Below, piece after piece: positions 1 to 9,494 of a stretch of DNA of 64,000 nt. A program made the translations under genes and the position numbers. The notes under the pieces are model-generated. The model did no database searches. It was not told where the DNA came from and was given only the letters and a program-made list of their open reading frames with translations. The first letter of the stretch is position 1, and each line of letters starts with the position of its first letter. Source of the DNA: Triglochin maritima. Taxonomy: Eukaryota > Streptophyta > Magnoliopsida > Alismatales > Juncaginaceae. The stretch is taken from the NCBI GenBank assembly GCA_963682175.1, contig OY821772.1, forward strand, positions 14,624,743 through 14,688,742. The letters are read 5' to 3'.

Positions 1-31
1 GGACAAGTTTTAGGAACATAAGCTCCAAACT

Positions 32-97
32 GACCGCCAATTGGCGGTCTGGAACCGCCAATTGGCGGTCTGGAACCGCCAACTGGCGGCCTGGTGA
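32..97 (+). repeat. Leader array of CCAATTGG palindromes (element A)
   Basis: Three consecutive units lie in the leader upstream of the ORF. The first (32-49) is the perfect 18-bp palindrome GACCGCCAATTGGCGGTC; the second (54-69) keeps the inner 16 bp; the third has ACTGG in place of ATTGG. The same palindrome occurs in the LTRs of A, B, E and the solo LTR at 59591, and in the leaders of B (22263-22301) and E (about 43158-43197). Each unit contains CCAAT on both strands. Confidence 0.9.
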
Positions 98-1007
98 GGT
101 GGTTTTCCTCTCAATTTTGTTCTGGTAGTTAGTTCGGTAATTTTCATTATTTGGGAGTACCATTTTGCATGTTGTGACTTCTAATTTGCTCCCAGAATTA
201 ATTTCAATCCCCTTTAATCAACTTGGACCATAAAACTCAAAGCAAAAGATTAGACTCCTTACCATCTAGGTCATGCGTCACGTGTAGACTTTGAATGCAT
301 TTGTCTTTTCTTTGCTTTACATTTTGTTGTTGAATGCATCTCTCATTCATGCATGTTTCGATCATGCATTAGTTAGTAAGGTGCATCGGGACAAGAGTGA
401 GTTGAGCGTTTGATTGGAGTGATTGATTGCTAGATTTAAGCTCAAAACGCTACTAAGGAGGGGTTGTTCCATATAAGATAAGGTGGGGGATTTCATCACC
501 CTTTCCTTATCCCCAAAAATCACTCTTAATCAAAGCCTTAATTCTAAAAGCAAGTAGACATTGGCCCTAAGGGTTTTGGACGCACTAGGAGAGTGATCTA
601 GTTGAGACTGTCATGGCCTCATCGGCGTTGCCTACCTTGTCGATAGTAGGAGGTACTAGATCTCCGGATATGGTATCACTTGCTGGGAATTATGGTATTC
701 GTTGTAGGGAGGTGAGGCGTGTCGAGACTAGTGACCTCGAAGTTAGGCGTCGTCTAGCCTAAGGACCCATTGCCTTACATTGTTTGAGCTATGCTTGCTA
801 GATTAGGCTTCTACCCTCTCCCGTTACCCACGCTAGCATTAGGGATTCTTCCCTTCTCCTCTGAGTCATCTTCTTCTCACCTTCTTCTACGTTATAGTCT
901 CCTCCCATTTACACTCTCTGGTAGCGTTTTTAGGGTCGAGTCGAGCACTTTTTACGAGTTTAGCCTCGTGGTGGTGAGAGTGGTTGACTCTAGAGTTCTC
1001 TGCTGTG

Positions 1008-2501
1008 ATGGATGTTTACATGGGCGACCATCCATATCATTGTTGGGATCAGGATGATTCTCCCTGGTACTCCCGACCCATGCAACCTGGGGTGGATCAG
1101 ACTAACACCCCGTATGGTTGGGACAATCTTAATTGTGTGACTTAGCAATCTTCATATTGGGGTAGTATGAGAGAGGCACCGACTGCTAGACCACCATCTA
1201 GTTACGTCGGATCATATGTTGGTCATCAATCTGAGACATTACAAGAACCTTTGACCTCTTTCATGCATGTGATAGATGACATGGGTGCACCGGTGGCTCC
1301 AGTAGCTGTACCGTGTCACTATTGTGGGTTGCGTGGTCATGATTTCGGGGAATGTCCTTATGTTCCCCCAGAGCCTGAGTATGAGCATACTTTTTCCCCA
1401 AATGCTCAATATGACCATTACGCATCCGCGTACAACCCGAGAGGGATGGATTCGTGGGGAGAGAATTCGTATTCAAATTCTTATACTTCATTTCCACCAC
1501 AGTATCCTCCTCCCGAATACCCAGAATTCTACCAACACCCCACTTCTAATCATTGGACTCATTCTCAGCCCATCAACACCCAACCCCAAAATTTCCAAAG
1601 CTCTAACTTGGACCTCAAACTTGACCACATACCTGATTCCTCAAAACAAACTTTCCTTACGTTCATAGAAACTATTCAACAGTCCATACAAAATATGACA
1701 CTACAAGTGAGTCAAATGTCGCAGCAATTACGTGAACGTGAGGAGAGTAACTTTTCTTGTCAACATGAGGATTCATCTTTTGATATCGAACCGCCACCAC
1801 CACATCCACCAATTAAAAGCACAATCTTTCAAAGTCAAACTCCTAGTCAGTCTGAGGGACTTGGGGTTTCAATTCACGATCACTTGGTGGACGATTCGAT
1901 CCCAATTGAGAATAACATGGACCAGCTTCATTACGAGTCGGCACATAATTGTGCCTTATCTTCGTCTCCCGTGGCCCTTGAGCCACATGACCTTATTGTT
2001 GTACCTCCTAAGGACTCACCTCTGGTAGAGCAAGAGCTCCCTAGTCCCCTCAATTTCAAACAACCTGATGAGAGTTTGCCTCTCACTATTGTTCATGATC
2101 ATCTTGGAAATGATGGAACATCAAACAACTACATTGCTCATGAGGGTATTAGGAGTTCCTTGGAGTATACCTTGGGTATGAGACCCACCTTTTGTTCGCC
2201 TGGTGTGTCGGACATGCCTAACGAGGTTCTTGACCTCGTTCCAGCGCACCAGCGTGTTGGTTGGAGAGTTTGGATTGACGATCATAACTTCAGCAGCGCA
2301 ACGGGAGGAACTCTTCTTCCGTTGCCCCTCATTTCCCAAACTCTTAAGAGGTTCAAGCTCTTTTAGTTTGATCCTTTGAATGAGATGTCTTTGTGTCCAA
2401 TTCATGAACCTCTCATTTCATCTCGTGCTCTTTGTGAAGGGGGCCCACACATGCGTATTCTGGCCCCGCGTGGTGTCATGTTCCCTTTCCAAGTGCATTG
2501 A
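1008..2501 (+). pseudogene. Gag-like zinc-knuckle protein of element A, two in-frame stops
   Basis: This is the counterpart of the intact 501-codon ORF of element E (40727-42232, minus). One frame runs from ATG 1008 to TGA 2499-2501 with stops at TAG 1143-1145 (E has GAG) and TAG 2364-2366 (E has CAG). The longest open piece, 1167-2366, encodes a CCHC zinc knuckle (CHYCGLRGHDFGEC, about bases 1314-1355), a Pro/Tyr/Gln-rich stretch, a helical segment containing QMSQQLREREESNF that resembles the end of Athila gag proteins, and a C-terminal domain with the GWRVW motif. Gag capsid, protease and polymerase are absent. It is very probably non-functional here. The protein's role is unknown; RNA binding through the knuckle is an inference. 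Confidence 0.85.
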
Positions 2502-4121
2502 CCCACTCTTGAGGTTCCCATTTGATGTCTTTTGACAAATGAATATGGGAACTTATGTTTGTACGTAGTTTAAAAAAACAGAAAAACATTAAAAAAAGTA
2601 CAATAAAAGACTCATTCAGTGAGCATCCATTGTTGTGGGCTCCAACCCTTGAGTATTTGGGCCCCCTTTCTTTCACGTATTTGGTGTCCCTTTTTAAGTA
2701 TCTCACAAGTTTTAAGGGGAATTTGGGTTGTGTCCATCAACATAACCACGAACTTCCTTTTTTTCGCTTCATGTTGGTGAGATCTTTCCTTTTTCATGCA
2801 TAAATCCATGTCGTCTTTTGCTCACATTCATTGAGGACAATGCATGAAGTAGGTGTGGGGGGTGTTTTACGTGTGTACATAGTTGAGTCTTTTCTTTTGA
2901 TTTTTGTTTTCTTTTGTGTGTATTGATAGGGTCATGTTAGTGTGATGCATTTAATATCGATATATCTGCTTGTCATGATCCTTGGGTGACTTGTCTTCTT
3001 TTGCTTGCCTAGTACTTTAAAATTTTCACATTTCTTTCAAAATCTTCATGTGTTTGCGAAAGAAAATGTTTTGTGGGTTTTGCATGTGTTTAGCATGTGC
3101 AAAACCGTTGAGAGACAAAGTAAAAAGAAATCTCCCAAAATTGTCTTGAACTTGATGCATTAGGATATCTAGTACTGTGGCTTTAGAATTTATCAAGTCG
3201 TTACGATGCACCCCAATTTTCCCTTGGGGGTGAGTAATCATAGGGTTTCAGTGCTCAAACATTTAAAGAAGTCCACCCTGAACCTAATGACTCAATAATT
3301 CGTGTTTGTTAACTGAAGGAAGTTTCTTGTTGTCAAGGACCCTTTAAATCTTGTTGTGAGACATTAAGTGTAGGGGTTTTGGTTCATGTGTAGATTAGAA
3401 ATAAGTTAGTAGGTGTTCTCTCTTCTCGCATGGCTCCTATCACTCGGGAAAGTAGGTCTGAAGGGACTTTGTGCCTGGTGCTTTCGAGTCATCTGACTTG
3501 GGATGCGCCGACCGAACTCCCGTTACACGGGTGGTAGCGATTGCCCTATGTGGAGATTTGGGGAAAGGTGTATGTGATAGTGTAAGTCCTCATGGGCAAT
3601 GAAGCACGAAACCTGACTCTGGGAGAATGAAGCTCGAACTAAGAAAAAGAAAAGAAAAAAAAACAAAAATGAAAAAAGAAACAAAAAGGAAAAAAATGCA
3701 AATAAGAACCTTAATGGACTTTACACTTTGTATCACTTGAGGATGTTGAGGTTGTCCCTGTCTTTCACTTAATTCCTTATTTAACTTGCACGAATGGTTC
3801 ATTAGATTAGGTGTGTGGATGGATTACCTATATAGAGTCGGCCCGTAGGATTACCGCGTCCAATGATCGACAAAATTTGTCGAACGAGACGAGTGTCTAG
3901 ATTGAATAATGCATCTTGTTTGGATTTTGTGGGTATATCTGCTGAAAACCCTCAGGAGACAACACTCCTCCTCCTTGGCAACAAGGAGGTTTAACGACTT
4001 GTTGCATGTGCTAAGTGCAACCGTGATTCCTACGAAAGTGAGTTAGGATTTCTTGTTTCTCGTTTGCTTTTCTCTTTCTTTGTTTTGCTCGGGACTAGCA
4101 AAAACTTAGGTGTGGGGTATT
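2502..4121 (+). other. 3' untranslated region of element A with two G-rich tracts
   Basis: This 1.6-kb stretch has no credible ORF. It is conserved in B (26290-27879) and in both internal regions of E. It includes a GAGGACAATG motif followed by AGGTGTGGGGGG (2851-2862), a style seen downstream of Athila-like coding regions, an A-rich run at about 3640-3705, and the terminal polypurine tract TTAGGTGTGGGG just before the LTR. Small ORFs called on either strand (for example 2555-2803 and 3590-3802) are not conserved as proteins and are not annotated. Confidence 0.75.
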
Positions 4122-5678
4122 TGATTGACATCATTTCATGCTCATATTTGTATCTTATATCCATTATCTTACACCTAAGCAATTCTACGTGACGAGTTTT
4201 ATGTTTAGTTTTCAGGAATAAAGAGGTTTGAAGAGAAGAGCCATGAAAGGACCCAAAAGCAGGAAAAAAGACTTAATTGTGAGCCCTGGGGACTAAGATG
4301 CAAGGGAGAAGGACCTGATCGTAAGACAGAAGGACCTAAGAGCAACACAGGAAACTCCACACCATCATGGGGAGTATTTTGGCAATTGATTCGGGTCGGA
4401 GCTCCAACAAACCAAGTAGATGCATCCAAGACCAACAAATATACCAAGGAAAGCTCACAACCAAAACCAACTTGATCTGGGCCTTATAGACCGCCAATTG
4501 GCAGTCTGGAACCGCCAATTGGCGGTCTGGATCATCCCAGATCCGCTAAGATTTCTCCGGAACTTGTATTAATGTTTGTTTAGGCTATTTTTGGTATTGT
4601 TTAGTCCCACATCGGGGGATTGTCCCGGATTAGCTTTTTCCATGCTTATAAATAGAACTCTTCACCTTCCATTGTATCCATCTCTCTCTTTGGTGGCATC
4701 TTCCCTACTAAGAGTGAAGCCTTGAAGCAAAACTCTGGTGGAGGAAGAGCTGCTTGTAATTTGAGTGAGTTAATAATAGATGTTTTCATTAGCTTGTTAA
4801 TTCTTGCTTAGTTAATTTCCTTTAATGTGTTTGCTTTGGTGCTTGTTTAGTTTTATGATTCTTTAATATTTCTTGCTTGATTAGTATAGTTTCGTTTCAG
4901 TATAATGCTTCATTTTATTAGAGTAGTTAGTTTAAATATGTGTGAGTAGTTCCATCCCCATTTGGGGGGTGGAGAAATATGTGATATAATCATGTAGTGT
5001 ATTGAGTGTGTGTTATCTTTATCCCTTGAGCTTTATATGATTTCCATAACCATCTAATGGGTTTTCACTCTTATCTTTCATATGCTAATGCTCTTGAATG
5101 AAGCTTAGCTTATGCTTTGATTAGTGGATCTATTTTATGGGGATTGATAAGGTTAGGATATGAATGAAGTTAATATTGGAAACACAATTTGTAGTGTATG
5201 TGCTCTTGTTTCCTTTACCTTAGCTAATGTCTTGTATGTTTTAATGATGTAGTCTTATCTTAATTCATGTGGAGGCATAGTAGGGTCTAGTCTTTATACT
5301 TGAGTTCATTTAGCTTCATTCCAATTATTGTCTTGTATGTTTTAATGATGTAGTCTTATCTTAATTTATGTGGAGGCAAAGTTGGATGTAGTTTTATGAT
5401 TTCATGCACTACATGTTGTGAGGAGCTTAATTGAACACACACACACACACATCTTTATATTCACATTATTTCTCTACCCCCTATGGAGTTTAGTTTTATT
5501 GCTTATCTTCATTTCCTTTTGCATCTTAGTGTAGTTTAGTGTAATCAACCTTTCTCTGCATTTTTTACCACTCGCCTTCGAACAAACCAAGCGTCGACAC
5601 ACCTCCCAGTGGACGACCCGTATTTGCCACTGCTTCAATGCGGCCGTGCACTTGCGGTTTAAATAAAACGATCAATCA
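4122..5678 (+). repeat. 3' LTR of element A
   Basis: The LTR begins TGATTGACATC directly after the polypurine tract and ends ATCAATCA. The boundary is set by comparison with E, where the same end is followed by AGTTTTT and the tRNA-Asp primer site. Length is 1557 bp. It contains CCAAT palindromes (4489-4527), a promoter block (4603-4654), a (CA)n run near 5435-5451 and the GC-rich GGCCGTGCACTTGCGG block near the end that is shared by all members of the group. Confidence 0.9.
4603..4654 (+). promoter_or_regulatory. snRNA-type USE plus TATA box in the LTR of A
   Basis: AGTCCCACATCG (4603-4614) contains the 11-base plant U-snRNA upstream sequence element RTCCCACATCG without mismatch. TATAAATA follows at 4647-4654, leaving 32 bases between them, about 42 bp centre to centre. 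That is near the four helical turns described for RNA polymerase II snRNA genes rather than the shorter polymerase III spacing. The same block, with identical 32-base spacing, occurs at 21187-21238, 28343-28394, 60054-60105 and, inverted, at 35289-35340. Use as the LTR promoter is inferred from the position. Confidence 0.7.
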
Positions 5679-6497
5679 AATGTCATTAAGGGGTAATCAT
5701 GTTTGTATGAAAGTGAAGTTTCTATATTTCTTTTTTAGAAGTGATATATGAAAGACATCATGTATCTTTGATCGTGGGGAATTTAAAGCTTATATGTTGT
5801 CATCCCAATCCTCTGAATTACTTGATAAGGCCTATAAAACCTCAATCATGCTTCTGGGAATTTCTCATCTGCACAATCTCCTGTCTATAAGGCTGGAGCT
5901 TAAGAAATACTCAGTCTCCCACTACATATTATTTCTCTCTCCTCCCTTTATTTGCTTGCACTTTCATCCAATTGTTGGCCCTCTCAAGATTCTCCTTGAA
6001 CATCTCCAATACTTGCTCCCCAGTCTTAAGTGCATAATCGACTTCTTCCACCCTAGTTGTCCCTGGGACATGGGAGATTAGGGATGGAGGAGGTTTCCCA
6101 TGAACCACATCATAGGGAATTAACTGAGTAGTTGAATTTTTGGTAGTATTATACCAATATTCTGCCCATACCAACCATTTCTTCCACTTTCCTTGTCTAT
6201 GATGACAAAAACACCTTGGATAGGTTTCCAAACTTCTATTCACAACCTCAGTCTGTCCATCTGTTTGTGGGTCATAGGTTGAGCTTATCTTGAGCTTAGT
6301 TCCTTGCAGTTTAAATAACTCCTGCCAGAATGTGCTAGTAAAGATCACATCTCTATCACTTACAATGCTTTAAGGGATCCCATGCAACTCATCCACCTCT
6401 TCTACAAATCTTTGGGCCACTTTAACTGCTGTGAAGGGGTGCTTGAAGGGGATGAAGTGAGAATACTTGAAAAGTTTGTCTACTACCACCAGAATAC
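5679..6497 (-). pseudogene. Gypsy G pol, piece 4: integrase core end and C-terminal part
   Basis: Read on the minus strand, 6348-5929 is open and encodes the second half of a Ty3/gypsy integrase, with STYDPQTDGQTEVVNRSLE, where the last E of TE/VN context is the expected third catalytic acid, followed by WLVWAEYWYNT and the GEQVLEMFKENLERA helix. Upstream bases to 6497 continue the core (FKYSHFIPF) with a stop at about 6372. Downstream bases to 5679 read as the C-terminal GDWVFLKLQPYRQ region with several stops. Piece 3 continues it at 8134, beyond solo LTR D1. It is an old, non-functional remnant. Confidence 0.85.
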
Positions 6498-8133
6498 TGA
6501 AGGGAATGTGTTCTAAAAGTTAACTTTTATATGTCAATTATAATGAATTGGATGTACAAACATTTTGTTCCTTAATTAATGTATTCGTCTTTTAGAAGTG
6601 TTGAGGAAGAGACTCTTGGTCCTTAACCGTAGAGCTCTAAAAGATCATGGTTTACATAAATCAAAAGTTATTCACAATCATGATAATTGACATGGAACAT
6701 TAATTACCGAGATAAGATTGTCATGTTGGTCATTTATTATTGTAGCTCTACAAATATTTGACGACACGAGTATATAAAAGAGGAAAATTGTTACTTTTAT
6801 ATATTGAATAGACCTAGCAAGTGAAACATTATGGAATTGTGTTATGTGTCATTATTGTTTTCACTGTGTCTTGAATCCTAAGATATGAGACTTATGACTT
6901 TTCACATAGGAAGTGTTTAATTTGATTATTGTCAAAAACTATCATTCAGTATAGTGATAAAGACAATAGTTGGTTAAGTATGATTTATGCTGGAAAAGAT
7001 AGTTCGTCAAAGGATTATCTTTGTCCCTCTTTACTTGAGTAATGATATTAGTGGACCCCTAGATAAAGCGAAATTATAATGTGCACAATCTGACTTGTGT
7101 TAAGTTACATATTTATAATTATCTTAAGAGATCAAGAAATGAATATATAATACAAAAGTGACACATTTCTACTTTGTATAATATTCTTAATATCATGAGA
7201 CAAGGGATAGACACAAGTGATATTTTACATATCACTAAGTGGATCGTGTTTAGTTTGAGTGAGCAAAACATCTTTGTTATTTAGGTAACTATAATGTGTA
7301 ACTAGATACCGCAATATAACTTAGATTCTCTTATAGGTCACAAAACTGGGAAACACGATATATAATTTTATATTTTATTTAATTAGGTGAAAAATGGTCC
7401 AACTGTTTGACCACGTTTTTGCATATATTAGTAAGAGAATTTTTACTGATTAATTGCTGGATTTAATCCTCCTTGGTCAAAGGTAGTTATGGGATGATGA
7501 TGTGGCAAAATAAACAAGAGATCATGTGGAAAGTGGTTTGCATATGATGTGGTTTAGTGGAGATGTAAACAAGAGATCATGTGTAAGTGGTTTGAACATG
7601 ATGTGGTTTAGTGGAGAGATTAATAAGGGATCATGTGTAAGTGGGTTGCACATGATGTGGGTTAGAGGAAATCCTATAAATATGTCCATCCTCCTTTCCA
7701 TGTTAATACTAATGCAAAAATTCTCTCTCTCCCAAACCACCCCATTAATCCATCCGAAAATTCTCTTAATTATTCATGTTTTTAGAGATTAAATTCTCAA
7801 GAGCTTTAAATGGGTTATTAGCTAGATTTTAACCTTGATTTAGAGATTGATTGGCTAGCTCCTTTCTCTCTAATCTTGTTTAGAGTTTGGTGAACACTTG
7901 GAGGTGAATCGGTGGACGATTCAATGGGCAACACAACTTCGGATCTTCATAAAGGTTTTAGAGAACCTTTGGGTATGACCATCTTCTATTTATTTTAATA
8001 TATATGTGATTACATGATATTAGAATAAATATAAAATAATCTACATGAAATTGTTGAAAATATGGAAATCAATCTTGTATGCATGTATAATTTTTTAAAA
8101 ATATATACATACATAGGGGCACGAAATCCTACA
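6498..8133 (+). mobile_element. Solo LTR D1 with TSD AATAC
   Basis: The unit starts TGAAGGGAATGTG and ends AATCCTACA, and is bounded by the direct repeat AATAC at 6493-6497 and 8134-8138. It is homologous to D2 (61857-63911) over most of its length. Removing LTR and one AATAC puts the integrase reading of the minus strand back in register, which confirms the borders. No internal region is present, so it is a solo LTR left by LTR-LTR recombination. Orientation is plus, judged by the TATAAATAT box at 7674-7682. The superfamily is not determined; a 5-bp TSD fits either gypsy or copia. Confidence 0.9.
7512..7673 (+). repeat. Three tandem ~55-bp units upstream of the D1 TATA box
   Basis: Three imperfect copies start near 7512, 7567 and 7621, each with GATCATGTG, AAGTGG, TTGCA/GAACATGATGTGG and TTAG. 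They end just before the TATA box at 7674. The two small ORFs called here on opposite strands (7522-7740, 7526-7792) are by-products of the repeat. The D2 copy has a single comparable unit, so the array is an expansion in D1. An enhancer role is only a guess. Confidence 0.75.
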
Positions 8134-9151
8134 AATACTAGTATACCCTTGTGACATCAGAAGGCTCTCTATAAAATCCAAGGAGATATTTGTCCATACT
8201 TCCATTGGGGTGGGAAGAGGTTGAAGCAAGCTAGATGGTGCTAATGTTTCATGTTAACATTACTGACATATATACACTTCCTTATAAACTCTTTTACTTC
8301 AGTTGTCATTCCTTTCCACTAGAATTTTTTCTTGAACTTGAGAGAGTCTTGTCATACCCATCATATCCAGATGCAGGTGTGGAGTAAAGTTCTTGCATCA
8401 CTCTTTCACTTAGGGAAGTGCTCCTTACTAGCTTGATTTTCCCTTAGTAAAACAAGACACCATTTTGCCACTTGTATTTGTCATTATTCAATTTTCCCTC
8501 CTTCCACTTGAGTATGAGGTTTATGTACTTGTCTTGGGTAGCATAAGCTTCCTTAATTTCTTCCATCCTTGCTGAAATAGTAGGGATAGTGCATGGACTG
8601 TAGGGCTCTCATCATCATCTAGTTGCTCTTCCATTACCCCTAAGAGAGCGTCAACTGCATGGTTATGATGTCCAGCATGTACTCCACTTTAAAATCATAT
8701 CCTAACAGTTTCACAAGCCATCTACGCTGAGTAGGAGTGTTAATTCTTTGCTTCATGAGATGTTGGAGGATTTGGTGGTTAGTTCTTAGAATGAATTGTT
8801 GTTACATCAAGTAGGGCTTCCATTTATGAAAGTGAATAATGCAGCTTCCATTACTTTCTCAAATATACTCATTCCTATATGTTTTCCCTTGAACGGTTTG
8901 CCTAGATATGCAATTGGCTTCGCTTGTTGTGCATTATTATTTCTCCCATACTAGCCTCACTTGCATCACACTCCACAATAAAGGGCAATGTGAAATCTGA
9001 AAAAGAAGCACAAAAGTTGAAATCATGGCATATTTGAGGGTCTTGAATGCTTATTTAACTGATTCACTCCACATGAAGTTATTCTTTTTTAGCAATTGTG
9101 TGCGGGGTCCGACAATGATCCCATAATTCTTTATAAACATTCTGTAGTACA
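8134..9151 (-). pseudogene. Gypsy G pol, piece 3: RNase H and integrase start
   Basis: Minus-strand translation in shifting frames gives, from 9151 downwards, FIKNYGII (end of the RT region), a run containing LLKKNNFMWSE, the RNase H start VECDASEASMG, GKHIGMSIFEKVMEAAL, the LLGYDFKVEY region, and then the start of integrase with VWTNISL-like residues near 8200. There are many stops and frameshifts and no long ORF. It joins piece 2 (33953-34246) through the C2 insertion: the motif TGY ends piece 2 and YR begins piece 3. It is an old remnant. Confidence 0.75.
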
Positions 9152-9494
9152 TGTTGTATTTTAGGCCTTAATCCATATTAATTTTGATGATAAATCAAAC
9201 TAATCTTAATCAAGTAGGGCTTCCATTTATGAATATGGATTCTGTACATTGCATAGATACTTGTATACTTCCAATCATCTTAATAGGTTGATCAAGAGAA
9301 TGAGCCTTGTGACAAAGACATCAAGGATGAAGATTTGTAATCAAATCTCAAGGAGAAGACTTGTAATTTTCTAGTATTAAGTCCATAGGATCATAAATAA
9401 ACTTGAGCACTAGAATTCTATCACAACTAAGTTATATCGACCAAATTGGCTTGGACCATAAGATTCTGTCCTAGCCAAGTTAGATCGACATAAT
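9152..9494 (+). repeat. 5' part of the 5' LTR of Sirevirus C2
   Basis: From TGTTGTATTTTAGGCCTTA this segment aligns with the start of the complete C2 3' LTR (32532 onwards): ATCAAGAGAATGAGC, GACAAAGACATCAAGGATGAAG and the CTTGGACC/AGGATTCTGTC block, and stops within the GTTAGGTCGACC position. The five bases before it are GTACA, and those after the distant C2 3' LTR are GTACC, a near-perfect target duplication. The middle of this LTR is missing; its last 150 bp reappear at 30447-30595. Confidence 0.75.

Larger units (their letters stand above)
1..5678 (+). mobile_element. Element A: Athila-like non-autonomous LTR retrotransposon, 5' end outside window
   Basis: The visible part holds the untranslated leader, one gag-like ORF (1008-2501, broken), a 1.6-kb 3' untranslated region and the 3' LTR (4122-5678). 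The 5' LTR and primer site lie left of the window. Assignment to the Athila-like group rests on its close relation to element E, which has the same ORF, LTR and 3' region and a perfect tRNA-Asp primer site. No reverse transcriptase, RNase H or integrase is encoded between leader and LTR. The LTR abuts the 3' part of the older gypsy G at 5679, so A probably inserted into G; bases after the LTR read AATGT, but the matching target duplication would lie outside the window. Confidence 0.85.

Noticed and set aside
791..1057. 88-codon ORF at the start of element A's gene
   Set aside because: It overlaps the gag-like ORF start in another frame, and its copy in E is not open.
4603..4654. USE plus TATA as the promoter of a real U-snRNA gene
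   Set aside because: No snRNA-like sequence, Sm site or snRNA 3' box follows in any copy; the block lies in LTRs with retrotransposon ends.
5435..5451. (CA)n run in LTRs as an independent microsatellite locus
   Set aside because: It is a family feature of the A/E LTRs (also 34491-34508, 37739-37752, 43590-43604) with length variation only.
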